Of a stretch of 64,000 nt of DNA, positions 50,632 through 63,320 are shown one piece after another. Location of the stretch: positions 75,004,449-75,068,448 of the forward strand of contig CM072810.1 of NCBI GenBank assembly GCA_037013495.1. The letters are read 5' to 3'. The DNA comes from Hippophae tibetana. Lineage: Eukaryota; Streptophyta; Magnoliopsida; Rosales; Elaeagnaceae. The first letter of the stretch is position 1; each line of letters opens with the position of its first letter. Below the pieces are notes generated by a model. The model did not search any database, was not told the origin of the DNA, and worked only from the letters and a program-made list of their open reading frames with translations. Position numbers and translations under genes: made by a program.

Positions 50632-51477
50632 ATATAAACAGCCATAACTTTTGACTCTTACATCCAAATTAATATTACAATATATCAAGTCGGAACTTGT
50701 AACGATTGCTATTATCTGAGCTAGGTTGCAGAAGAACCTCATATTTTTTTTTGTCGCATATATTCCTTTTTTTTTGCTTTGGATTTTGTTCAATGCAAAT
50801 ATAACGAATATTGAGGTGCCGACCAAAACTGTGTTTAAAAATATTCTAAATATTTTCAATATCTATCAAATATTCTCATGATCATACAAACATACTCATT
50901 ATCCTTCACAATTTATATTTTTGGAATATAAGATTGAAAGATTAGTTTTCGAAGCAATTTACGTATAGCGATTTTCTTTTTTACAGAATTGTTAAATTTA
51001 ATATGTCTTATTTTTCATTATTATTTTTATGCTTTTTTCTTCACGGATGGATTATGCACATGACACCACTAAATAGCCACATTAAAGTTGCATTATGTCT
51101 AAGGGTTTGTTCCGTATAAAAGATAATAGTAGCCTTGGGATGGAGGAAGAACTTATAACATTAACAAAATTATTTTTTAGGAAGATTATTGCTTTTCTTT
51201 CTGGGGTTCTTGATTGAATGCTCGAATTCGACATAGAAAAAGAAGTGATCATCCTTTTTGCCATTACAAGGTTGGGGTATTATGGACTTGTTGATGTTGT
51301 TTTTGTCTATGGATTTTGCTTTTGTATTTATATTTGAAACCATCGTATCTTCTTCTTGATCTTTATTTATCTGTTCTATCAATCCTTGTTCTTCATAAAA
51401 AAAAGATTAGGAAAAAGAGGATTGATTATACTCTTCATAGTATTTAAAAAAGAAAATTTGATAAATAAGAGTTCCAA
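50632..51477 (+). repeat. Monomer u61, class II with class I-like patch
   Basis: 846 bp. Head GAGTTTCAAATATAAAC and GACTCTTACATCC; the tail carries the CACATGACACCAC / GATAATAG patch. Partner of u65. Confidence 0.83.
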
Positions 51478-52322
51478 ATATAAACGCCCATACATTTTGA
51501 CTCGTACATCCAAATTACTATTACAATATATCAAGTCGGAACTTGTAACGATTGCTATTATTTGAGCTAAATTGCAGAACAACCTCATATTTTTTTTTTG
51601 TCGCATATATTCCTTTTTTTTTGCTTTGGATTTTGTTCAATGCAAATATAACGAATATTGAGGTGCCGACCAAAAGTGTGTTTAAAAATATTCTAATTAT
51701 TTTCAATATCTATCAAATATTCTCATGATCATACAAATATACTCATTATCCTTCACAATTTATATTTTTGGAATATAAGATTGAAAGATTAGTTTTCGAA
51801 GCTATTGACGTATAGTGATTTTCTTTTTTACTGAATTGTTAATTTTAATATGTCTTATTTTTCATTATTATTTTTATGCCTTTTTTCTTCACGGATGGAT
51901 TATGTACATTAGACAACTAAATAGCCACATTAAAGGTGCATTATGTCTAAGGGTTTGTTCCGTATAAAAGAAAAAAATAGCCTTGGGATGGAGGAAGAAC
52001 TGATAACAGTAATGAAATTATTTTTAGGAAGATTATTTCTTTTTCTTCTAGCGTTATTGATTGAATGCTCGAATTCGACATAGAAAAAGAAGTGATCATC
52101 CTTTTTGCCATCACAAAGTTGGGGTATTATGGACTTGTTCATGTTGTTTTTGTCTTAGGATTTGCTTTTGTATTTATATTTGAAACCATCGTATCTTCTT
52201 CATGATCTTTATTTATATGTTCTATCAATCCTTGTTCTTCATAAAAAAAGAGTAGGAAAAAGAGGATTGATTATACTCTTCATAGTATTTAAAAAAGAAA
52301 ATTTGATAAATAAGAGTTCCAA
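51478..52322 (+). repeat. Monomer u62, class II
   Basis: 845 bp. AACGCCCATACATTTTG as in u58, private GAGCTAAATTGCAGAAC, TTATTTCTTTTTCTTCTAGC and CTTCATGATC. Confidence 0.83.
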
Positions 52323-53169
52323 CTATAAACGGCCATAACTTTTGACTCGTACATCCAAATTACTATTATAATATATCAAGTCGGAACTTGTAACGATTGC
52401 TATTATCTGAGCTATGTTGCAGAAGAACCTCATATTTTGTTTTTGTCGCATATAACACTTTTTTTTTTGCTTTGGATTTTGTTCAATGCAACTATAACGA
52501 ATATTGATGTGTCTACCAAAAGTGTGTTTAAATATATTCTAAATATTTTTAATATCTAACAAATATTCTCATGATCATACAATTATACTCATTATCCTTC
52601 ACAATTTATTGTTTTGGAATATAAAATTGAAAGATTAGTTTTCGAAGCCATTTACGTATTGCAATTTTCTTTTTTACTGAATTGTTAAACTTCATGTCTT
52701 ATTTTTCATTATTATTTTTATGCTTTTTTTTCTTCACGGATGGATTATGCACATTACACAACTAAATAGCCACATTAAAGTTGCATTACGTCTAAGGGTT
52801 TGTTCCGTATAAAAGAAAATAATAGCCTTGGGATGGAGGAAGAACTGATAACAATAATGAAATTATTTTTAGGAAGATTATTGCTTTTTTTTCTAGCGTT
52901 CTTGATTGAATGCTCGAATTCGACATAGAAAAAGAAGTGATCATCCTTTTTGCCATCACAAGGTTGGGGTATAGTGGACTTGTTGATGTTGTTTGTGTCT
53001 ATGGATTTGCTTTTGTATTTATTTTAGAAACCATCGTATCTTCTTCTTGATCTATATTTATGTGGTCAATCAATCTTTGTTCTTCATAAAAAAATAGAGT
53101 AGGAAAAAAAGGATTGATTATACTCTTCATAGTATTTAAAAAAGAAAATCTGATAAATAAGAGTTCCAA
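52323..53169 (+). repeat. Monomer u63, class II type P-like
   Basis: 847 bp. Private GCTATGTTGC, CGCATATAACAC, GGGGTATAGTGG, ATTTTAGAAACC and GTGGTCAATC. Confidence 0.83.
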
Positions 53170-54015
53170 ATATAAACAGCCATAACTTTTGACTCGTACA
53201 TCCAAATTAATATTACAATATATCAAGTCGGAACTTGTAACGATTGCTATTATCTGAGCTAGGTTGCAGAAGAACCTCATATTTTATTTTGTCGCATATA
53301 TTCCTTTTTTTTTGCTTTGGATTTTGTTCAATGCAAATATAACGAATATTGAGGTGCCGACCAAAACTGTGCTTAAAAATATTCCAAATATTTTCAATAT
53401 CTATCAAATATTCTAATGATCATACAAACATACTCATTATCCTTCACAATTTATTTTTTTGGAATATAAGATTGAAAGATTAGTTTTCGAAGCCATTTAC
53501 GTATAGCGATTTTCTTTTTTAATGAATTGTTAAATTTAATATGTCTTATTTTTCATTATTATTTTTATGCTTTTTTTCTTCACGGATGGATGATGCACAT
53601 TCAACAACTAAATAGCCGCATTAAAGTTGCATTATGTCTACGGGTTTGTTCTGTATAAAAGAAAATAATAGCCTTGGGATGGAGGAAGAACTGATAACAG
53701 TAATGAAATTATTTTTAGGAAGATTATTGCTTTTCTTTCTGGGGTTCTTGATTGAATGCTCGAATTCGACATAGAAAAAGAAGTGATCATCCTTTTTGCC
53801 ATCACAAAGTTGGGGTATTATGGACTTGTTCATGTTGTTTTTGTCTAAGGATTTGCTTTTGTATTTATTTTTGAAACCATCGTATCTTCCTCTTGATCTT
53901 TATTTATGTGTTCTATCAATCTTTGTTCTTCATAAATAAAAAGAGTAGGAAAAAAAGGATTGATTATACTCTTCATAGTATTTAAAAAAGAAAATTTGAT
54001 AAATAAGAGTTCCAA
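53170..54015 (+). repeat. Monomer u64, class II
   Basis: 846 bp. Shares AATTAATATTAC, TTCTGTATAAAAG and GTCTAAGGATTTG with u60. Private GGATGGATGATGCACATTC. Confidence 0.83.
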
Positions 54016-54859
54016 ATATAAACGGCCATAACTTTTGACTCGTACATCCAAATTACTATTACAATATATCCAGTCGAAACTTGTAAGGATTGCTATTATC
54101 TGGGCTAGGTTGCAGAAGAACCTCATATTTTTTTTTGTCGCATATATTCCTTTTTTTTGCTTTGGATTTTGTTCAATGCAAAAATAACGAATATTGAGGT
54201 GCCGACCAAAAGTGTGTTTAAAAATATTCTAAATATTTTCAATATCTATCAAATATTCTCATGATCATACAAACATACTCATTATCCTTCACAATTTATA
54301 TTTTTGGAATATAAGATTGAAAGATTAGTTTTCGAAGCAATTTACGTATAGCGATTTTCTTTTTTACAGAATTGTTAAATTTAATATGTCTTATTTTTCA
54401 TTATTATTTTTATGCTTTTTTCTTCACGGATGGATTATGCACATGACACCACTAAATAGCCACATTAAAGTTGCATTATGTCTAAGGGTTTGTTCCGTAT
54501 AAAAGATAATAGTAGCCTTCGGATGGAGGAAGAACTTATAACATTAACAAAATTATTTTTTAGGAAGATTATTGCTTTTCTTTCTGGGGTTCTTGATTGA
54601 ATGCTCGAATTCGACATAGAAAAAGAAGTGATCATCCTTTTTGCCATTACAAGGTTGGGGTATTATGGACTTGGTGATGTTGTTTTTGTCTATGGATTTT
54701 GCTTTTGTATTTATATTTGAAACCATCGTATCTTCTTCTTGATCTTTATTTATCTGTTCTATCAATCCTTGTTCTTCATAAAAAAAGAGTAGGAAAAAGA
54801 GGATTGATTATACTCTTCATAGTATTTAAAAAAGAAAATTTGATAAATAAGAGTTCCAA
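54016..54859 (+). repeat. Monomer u65, class II with class I-like patch
   Basis: 844 bp. Private ATATCCAGTCGAAAC, GTAAGGATTGC and ATCTGGGC in the head and CCTTCGGATGG in the patch. Confidence 0.83.
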
Positions 54860-55706
54860 ATATAAACGGCCATAAATTTTGACTCGTACATCCAAATTAC
54901 TATTACAATATATCAAGTCGGAACTTGTAACGATTGCTATTATCTGAGCTAGGTTGCAGAAGAACCTCATATTTTTTTTTTGTCGCATATATTCCTTTTT
55001 TTTTGCTTTGGATTTTGTTCAATGCAAATATAACGAATATTGAGGTGCCGACCAAAAGTGTGTTTAAAAATATTCTAAATATTTTGAATATCTATCAAAT
55101 ATTCTCATGATCATACAAACATACTCATTATCCTTCACAATTTATATTTTTGGAATATAAGATTGAAAGATTAGTTTTCGAAGCAATTTACGTATAGCGA
55201 TTTTCTTTTTTACAGAATTGTTAAATTTAATATGTCTTATTTTTCATTATTATTTTTATGCTTTTTTCTTCACGGATGGATTATGCACATGACACCACTA
55301 AATAGCCACATTAAAGTTGCATTATGTCTAAGGGTTTGTTCCGTATAAAAGATAATAGTAGCCTTGGGATGGAGGAAGAACTTATAACATTAACAAAATT
55401 ATTTTTTAGGAAGATTATTGCTTTTCTTTCTGGGGTTCTTGATTGAATTCTCGAATTCGACATAGAAAATGAAGTGATCATCCTTTTTGCCATCACAAGG
55501 TTGGGGTATTATGGACTTGTTCATGTTGTTTTTGTCTATGGATTTGCTTTTGTATTTATTTTTGAAACCATCGTATCTTCTTCTTGATCTTTATTTATGT
55601 GTTCAATGAATCTTTGTTCTTCATAAAAAAAATAGAAGGAAAATGAGGATTGCTTAGACCCTTCAGAGTATTAAAAAACGAAAATTTGATAAATAATAGT
55701 TCCAAC
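54860..55706 (+). repeat. Monomer u66, class II with class I-like patch
   Basis: 847 bp. Patch as in u65; GATTGAATTCTCGAATTC gives two EcoRI sites close together near 55443-55457. Its end introduces the AAAATAGAAGGAAAA and CCTTCAGAGTATT variants. Confidence 0.83.
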
Positions 55707-56548
55707 TATAAACGGCCATAACTTTTGAGTTGTACATCCAAATTACTATTATAATATATCAAGTCGGAACTTGTAACGATTGCTATTATCTGAGCTAGGT
55801 TGCAGAAGAACCGCATATTTTGTTTTTGTCCCATATATTCCTTTTATTTGCTTTGGTTTTTGTTCAATGCAACTATAACGAATATTGAGGTGTGGACCAA
55901 AAGTGTGTTTAAATATATTCTAAATATTTTCAATATCTATCAATTATTCTCATGATCATACAATTATACTCATTTTCCTTCACAATTTATTGTTTTGGAA
56001 TATAAAATTGAAAGATTAGTTTTCGAAGCCATTTACGTATTGCGATTTTCCTTTTTAGTGAATTGTTAAAGTTCATGTCTTATTTTTCATTATTATTTTT
56101 ATGCTTTTTTTTCTTCACGGATGGATTATGCACATTACACAACTAAATAGCCACATTAAAGTTGCATTACGTCTAAGGGTTTGTTCCGTATAAAAGAAAA
56201 TAATAGCCTTGGGATGGAGGAAGAACTGATAACAATAATGAAATTATTTTTAGGAAGATTATTGCTTTTTTCTCTAGCGTTCTTGATTGAATGCTCGAAT
56301 TCGACATAGAAAAAGAAGTGATCATCCTTTTTGCCATCACAAGGTTGGGGTATTATGGACTTGTTGATGTTGTTTGTGTCTATGGATTTGCTTTTGTATT
56401 TATTTTTGAAACCATCGTATCTTCTTCTTGATCTTTATTTCTGTGTTCAATCAATCTTTGTTCTTCATAAAAAAAGAGTAGGAAAAAGAGGATTGATTAT
56501 ACTCTTCATAGTATTTAAAAAAGAAAATTTGATAAATAATAGTTCCAA
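55707..56548 (+). repeat. Monomer u67, class II
   Basis: 842 bp. Private TTGAGTTGTACATCC, ACCGCATATTTTG, CCTTTTATTTGC with a short T-tract, GTGTGGACC and TCAATTATTCTC. Confidence 0.83.
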
Positions 56549-57394
56549 CCATAAACGGCCATAACTTTTGATGCGTATATGCAAATTACTATTATAATAT
56601 ATCAAGCCGTAACTTGTAACGATTGCTATTATTTTAGCTAGGTTGAAGAAGAACCTCATATTTTTTTTTTGTCGCATTTATTCCTTTTTTTTTGCTTTGG
56701 ATTTTGTTCAATGCAACTATAACGAATATTGAGGTGCCGACCAAAAGTGTGTTTAAAAATATTCTAAATATTTTCAATATCTATTAAATATTCTCATGAT
56801 CATACAAATATACTCATTATCCTTCACAATTTAGTTTTTTGGAATATAAGATTGAAAGATTAGTTTTCGAAGCTATCGACGTATAGCGATTTTCTTTTTT
56901 ACTGAATTGTTAAATTTAATATGTCTTATTTTTCATTATTATTTTTATGCTTTTTTTCTTCACGGATGGATTATGCACATTAGACAACTAAATAGCCACA
57001 TTAAAGGTGCATTACGTCTAAGGGTTTTTTCCGTATAAAAGAAAATAATAGCCTTGGGATGGAGGAAGAACTTATAACAGTAATGAAATTATTTTTAGGA
57101 AGATTATTGCTTTTCTTTCTGGGGTTCTTGATTGAATGCCCGAATTCGACATAGAAAAAGAAGTGATCATCCTTTTTGCCATCACAAAGTTGGGGTATTA
57201 TGGACTTAATCATGTTGTTTTTGTCTATGGATTTGCTTTTGTATTTATTTTTAAAACCATCGTATCTTCTTCTTGATCTTTATTTATGTGTTCAATGAAT
57301 CTTTGTTTTTCATAAAAAAAATAGAAGGAAAAAGAGGATTACTTATACCCTTCAGAGTATTAAAAAAAGAAAATTTGATAAATATTAGTTCCAA
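56549..57394 (+). repeat. Monomer u68, class II type T
   Basis: 846 bp. CCATAAACGG, GATGCGTATATGC and CATTTATTCC. The end has AGAAGGAAAAAGAGG and CCTTCAGAGTATT. Confidence 0.85.
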
Positions 57395-58240
57395 CTATAA
57401 ACGGCCATAACTTTTGACTCGTACATCCAAATTACTATTATAATATATCAAGTCGGAACTTGTAACGATTGCTATTATCTGAGCTAGGTTGCAGAAGAAC
57501 CTCATATTTTGTTTTTGTCTCATATATTCCTTTTTTTTTTGCTTTGGATTTTGTTCAATGCAACTATAACGAATATTGAGGTGTCGACCAAAAGTGTGTT
57601 TAAATCTATTCTAAATATTTTCAATATCTATCAAATATTCTCATGAACATACAATTATAGTCATTATCCTTCACAATTTATTGTTTTGGAATATAAAATT
57701 GAAAGATTAGTTTTCGAAGCCATTTACGTTTGGCGATTTTCTTTTTTACTGAATTGTTAAAGTTCATGACTTATTTTTCGTTATTATTTCTACGCTTTTT
57801 TTTCTTCACGGATGGATTATGCACATTACACAACTAAATAGCCACATTAAAGTTGCATTACGTGTAAGGGTTTTTTCCGTATAAAAGAAAATAATAGCCT
57901 TGGGATGGAGGAAGAACTGATAACAATAATGAAATTATTTTTAGGAAGATTATTGCTTTTCTTTCTGGGGTTCTTGATTGAATGCTCGAATTCGACATAG
58001 AAAAAGAAGTGATCATCCTTTTTGCCATCACAAAGTTGGGGTATTATGGACTTGTTTATGTTGTTTTTTTCTATCGATTTGCTTTTGTATTTATATTTGA
58101 AACCATCGTATCTTCTTCCTGATCTTTATTTATATGTTCTATCAATCTTTGTTCTTCATAAAAAAAAGAGTAGGAAAAAGAGGATTGATTATACTCTTCA
58201 TAGTATTTAAAAAAGAAAATTTGATAAATAAGAGTTCCAA
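57395..58240 (+). repeat. Monomer u69, class II type U
   Basis: 846 bp. CATGAACATAC, TTCGTTATTATTTCTACGC, CGTGTAAGGGTTTTTTCCG and a TTTTTTTCTATCG run near 58061. Confidence 0.85.
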
Positions 58241-59087
58241 CTATAAACGGCCATAACTTTTGACTCGTACATCCAAATTACTATTATAATATATCAAGTC
58301 GGAACTTGTAACGATTGCTATTATTTGAGCTAGGTTGTAGAAGAACCTCATATTTTGTTTTTGTCGCATATATTACTTTTTTTTTTTGCTTTGGATTTTG
58401 TTCAATGCAACTATAACGAATATTGAGGTGTCTACCAAAAGTGTGTTTAAATATATTCTAAATATTTTTAATATCTATCAAATATTCTCATGATCATACA
58501 ATTATACTCATTATCCTTCACAATTTATTTTTTTGGAATATAAAATTGAAAGATTAGTTTTCGAAGCCATTTACGTATTGCGATTTTCTTTTTTACTGAA
58601 TTGTTAAAGTTCATGTCTTATTTTTCATTATTATTTTTATGCTTTTTTTTCTTCATGGATGGATTATGCACATTACACAACTAAATAGCCACATTAAAGT
58701 TGCATTACGTCTAAGGGTTTGTTCCGTATAAAAGAAAATAATAGCCTTGGGATGTAGGAAGAACTGATAACAATAATGAAATTATTTTTAGGAAGATTAT
58801 TGCTTTTTTTTTCTATCGTTCTTGATTGAATGCTCGAATTCGACATAGAAAAAGAAGTGATCATCCTTTTTGCCATCACAAGATTGGGGTATTATGGACT
58901 TGTTGATGTTGTTTGTGTCTATGGATTTGCTTTTGTATTTATTTTTGAAACCATCGTATCTTCTTCTTGATCTTTATTTCTGTGTTCAATCAATCTTTGT
59001 TCTTCATAAAAAAAGAGTAGGAAAAAGAGGATTGATTATACTCTTCATAGTATTTAAAAAAGAAAATTTGATAAATAATAGTTCCAA
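58241..59087 (+). repeat. Monomer u70, class II type V
   Basis: 847 bp. TTCATGGATGG, private GGGATGTAGGAAG and TTTTCTATCGTTC. Confidence 0.85.
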
Positions 59088-59934
59088 CCATAAACGGCAA
59101 TAACTTTTGATGCGTATATGCAAATTACTATTATAATATATCAAGTCGTAACTTTTAACGATTGCTATTATCTTAGCTAGGTTGAAGAAGAACCTCATAT
59201 TTTGTTTTTGTCGCATTTATTCCTTTTTTTTTTGCTTTACATTTTGTGCAATGCAATTATAACGAATATTGAGATGCCGACCAAAAGTGTGTTTTAAAAT
59301 ATTCTAAATATTTTCAATATCTATTAAATATTCTCATGATCATACAAACATACTCATTATCCTTCAAAATTTAGTTTTTTGGAATATAAGATTGAAAGAT
59401 TAGTTTTCGAAGCTATTGACGTATAGCGATTTTCTTTTTTACTGAATTTTTAAATTTAATATGTCTTATTTTTCATTATTATTTTTATGCTTTTTTTCTT
59501 CACGGATGGATTATGCACATTAGACAACTAAATAGCCATATTAATGGTGCATTACGTCTAAAGGTTTTTTCCGTATAAAAGAAAATAATAGCCTTGGGAT
59601 GGAGGAAGAACTGATAACAGTAATGAAATTAATTTTAGGAAGATTATTCCTTTTCTTTCTGGGGTTCTTGATTGAATGCTCGAATTCGACATAGAAAAAG
59701 AAGTGATCATCCTTTTTGCCATCACAAAGTTGGGGTATTATGGACTTGTTGATGTTGTTTTTGTCTATGGATTTGCTTTTGTATTTATTTTTAAAACCAT
59801 CGTATCTTCTTCTTGATCTTTATTTATGTGTTCGATGAATCTTTGTTCTTCATAAAAAAAATAGAAGGAAAAAGAGGATTGATTATACTCTTCATAGTAT
59901 TTAAAAAAGAAAATTTGATAAATAAGAGTTCCAA
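59088..59934 (+). repeat. Monomer u71, class II type T with switched end
   Basis: 847 bp. T head (GATGCGTATATGC). The end starts as in u68 (ATAGAAGGAAAAAGAGG) but then reads GATTGATTATACTC and TAGTATTTAAAAAAG, placing a crossover near 59870-59885. Confidence 0.85.
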
Positions 59935-60782
59935 CTATAAACGGCCATAACTTTTGACTCGTACATCCAAATTACTATTATAATATATCAAGTCGGAACT
60001 TGTAACAATTGCTATTATCTGAGCTAGGTTGCAGAAGAACCTCATATTTGGTTTTTGTCGCATATATTCCTTTTTTTTTTTGCTTTGGATTTTGTTCAAT
60101 GCAACTATAACGAATATTGAGGTGTCGACCAAAAGTGTGTTTAAAAATATTCTAAATATTGTCAATATCTATCAAATGTTCTCATTATCATACAAATATA
60201 CTCATTATCCTTCACAATATATTTTTTTGGAATATAAAATTGAAAGATTAGTTTTCGAAGCCATTTACGTATAGTGATTTTTTTTTACTTAATTGTTAAA
60301 TTTAATATGTCGTATTTTTCAATTTTATTTTTATGCTTTTTTTTCTTCACGGATGGATTATGCACATTAGACACCTAAATAGCCGCATTAAAGTTGCATT
60401 ATTTCTACGGGTTTGTTCCGTATAAAAGAAAATAATAGCCTTGGGATGGAGGAAGAACTGATAACATTTATGAAATTATTTTTTAGGAAGATTATTGCTT
60501 TTCTTTCTTGGGTTCTTGATTGAATGCTCGAATTCGACATAGAAAAAGAAGTGATCATCCTTTTTGCCATCACAAAGTTGGGGTATTATGGACTTGTTCA
60601 TGTTGTTTTTGTCTATGGATTTGCTTTTGTATTTATTTTTGAAACCATCGTATCTTCTTCTTGATCTTTATTTATGTCTTCAATGAATCTTTGTTCTTCA
60701 TAAAAAAAATAGAAGGAAAAAAGGGATTGCTTATACCATTCAGAGTATTAAAAAAAGAAAATTTGATAAATAATAGTTCCAA
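59935..60782 (+). repeat. Monomer u72, class II type W
   Basis: 848 bp. Private ATTTGGTTTTTGTCGC, TATTGTCAATATC and AATGTTCTCATTATC; the tail has TTTCTTGGGTTC and the six-T interval of class I length. Confidence 0.83.
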
Positions 60783-61628
60783 CTATAAACGGCCATAACT
60801 TTTGACTCTTACATCCAAATTACTATTATAATATATCAAGTCGGAACTTGTAACGATTGCTATTATCTGAGCTAGGTTGCAGAAGAACCTCGTATTTTTT
60901 TTTGTCGCATATATATATTTTTTTTTTTGCTTTGGATTTTGTTCAATGCAACTATAACGAATATTGAGGTGTCTACCAAAAGTGTGTTTACATATATTCT
61001 AAATATTTTTAATATCTATTAAATATTCTCATGAACATACAATTATAGTCATTATCCTTCACAATTTATTGTTTTGGAATATAAAATTGAAAGATTAGTT
61101 TTCGAAGCCATTTACGTATTGCAATTTTCTTTTTTACTGAATTGTTAAAGTTCATGACTTATTTTTCGTTATTATTTCTACGCTTTTTTTTCTTCACGGA
61201 TGGATTATGCACATTACACAACTAAATAGCCACATTAAAGTTGCATTACGTGTAAGGGTTTTTTCCGTATAAAAGAAAATAATAGCCTTGGGATGGAGGA
61301 AGAACTGATAACAATAATGAAATTATTTTTAGGAAGATTATTGCTTTTCTTTCTGGGGTTCTTGATTGAATGCTCGAATTCGACATAGAAAAAGAAGTGA
61401 TCATCCTTTTTGCCATCACAAAGTTGGGGTATTATGGACTTGTTCATGTTGTTTTTGTCTATCGATTTGCTTTTGTATTTATATTTGAAACCATCGTATC
61501 TTCTTCTTGATCTTTATTTATATGTTCTATCAATCTTTGTTCTTCATAAAAAAAAGAGTAGGAAAAAGAGGATTGATTATACTCTTCATAGTATTTAAAA
61601 AAGAAAATTTGATAAATAAGAGTTCCAA
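60783..61628 (+). repeat. Monomer u73, class II type U
   Basis: 846 bp, 3,388 bp after u69. GACTCTTACATCC and CGCATATATATATTT in the head. Confidence 0.85.
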
Positions 61629-62474
61629 CTATAAACGGCCATAACTTTTGACTCGTACATCCAAATTACTATTATAATATATCAAGTCGGAACTTGTAAC
61701 GATTGCTATTATCTGAGCTAGGTTGCAGAAGAACCTCATATTTTGTTTTTGTCGCATATATTACTTTTTTTTTTTGCTTTGGATTTTGTTCAATGCAACT
61801 ATAACGAATATTGAGGTGTCTACCAAAAGTGTGTTTAAATATATTCTAAATATTTTTAATATCTATCAAATATTCTCATGATCATACAATTATACTCATT
61901 ATCCTTCACAATTTATTTTTTTGGAATATAAAATTGAAAGATTAGTTTTCGAAGCCATTTACGTATTGCGATTTTCTTTTTTACTGAATTGTTAAATTTC
62001 ATGTCTTATTTTTCATTATTATTTTTATGCTTTTTTTTCTTCATGGATGGATTATGCACATTACACAACTAAATAGCCACATTAAAGTTGCATTACGTCT
62101 AAGGGTTTGTTCCGTATAAAAGAAAATAATAGCCTTGGGATGGAGGAAGAACTGATAACAATAATGAAATTATTTTTAGGAAGATTATTGCTTTTTTTTC
62201 TAGCGTTCTTGATTGAATGCTCGAATTCGACATAGAAAAAGAAGTGATCATCCTTTTTGCCATCACAAGGTTGGGGTATTATGGACTTGTTGATGTTGTT
62301 TGTGTCTATGGATTTGCTTTTGTATTTATTTTTGAAACCATCGTATCTTCTTCTTGATCTTTATTTCTGTGTTCAATCAATCTTTGTTCTTCATAAAAAA
62401 AGAGTAGGAAAAAGAGGATTGATTATACTCTTCATAGTATTTAAAAAAGAAAATTTGATAAATAATAGTTCCAA
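61629..62474 (+). repeat. Monomer u74, class II type V
   Basis: 846 bp, 3,388 bp after u70, TTCATGGATGG. Confidence 0.85.
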
Positions 62475-63320
62475 CCATAAACGGCCATAACTTTTGATGC
62501 GTATATGCAAATTACTATTATAATATATCAAGTCGTAACTTGTAACGATTGCTATTATCTTAGCTAGGATGAAGAAGAACCTCATATTTTGTTTTTGTCG
62601 CATTTATTCCTTTTTTTTTGCATTGGATTTTGTTCAATGCAACTATAACGAATATTGAGGTGCCGACCAAAAGTGTGTTTAAAAATATTCTAAATATTTT
62701 CAATATCTATTAAATATTCTCATGATCATACAAACATACTCATTATCCTTCACAATTTAGTTTTTTGGAATATAAGATTGAAAGATTAGTTTTCGAAGCT
62801 ATTGACGTATAGCGATTCTCTTTTTTACTGAATTGTTAAATTTAATATGTCTTATTTTTCATTATTATTTTTATGCTTTTTTTCTTCACGGATGGATTAT
62901 GCACATTAGACAACTAAATAGCCACATTAAAGGTGCATTACGTCTAAGGGTTTTTTCCGTATAAAAGAAAATAATAGCCTTGGGATGGAGGAAGAACTGA
63001 TAACAGTAATGAAATTATTTTTAGGAAGATTATTGCTTTTCTTTCTAGGGTTCTTGATTGAATGCTCGAATTCGACATAGAAAAAGAAGTGATCATCCTT
63101 TTTACCATCACGAAGTTGGGGTATTATGGACTTGCTCATGTTGTTTTTGTCTATGGATTTGCTTTTGTATTTATTTTTAAAACCATCGTATCTTCTTCTT
63201 GATCTTTATTTATGTTTTCAATGAATCTTTGTTCTTCATAAAAAAAATAGAAGGAAAAAGAGGATTGCTTGTACCCTTCAGAGTATTAAAAAAAGAAAAT
63301 TTGATAAATAATAGTTACAA
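62475..63320 (+). repeat. Monomer u75, class II type T
   Basis: 846 bp, 3,387 bp after u71, but with the CCTTCAGAGTATT end of u68 instead of the switched end. Confidence 0.85.

Larger units (their letters stand above)
49784..55706 (+). repeat. Diverged class II stretch with about 3,385-bp periodicity
   Basis: u60 and u64 (49784, 53170) share AATTAATATTAC and, in their tails, GTTTGTTCTGTATAAAAG and GTCTAAGGATTTG. u61 and u65 (50632, 54016) share tails with CACATGACACCAC and AAAAGATAATAG. The spacing is 3,382-3,386 bp, so a tetramer-like order is detectable, but substitutions between copies are much more frequent than in the 35-47 kb block. Confidence 0.65.
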
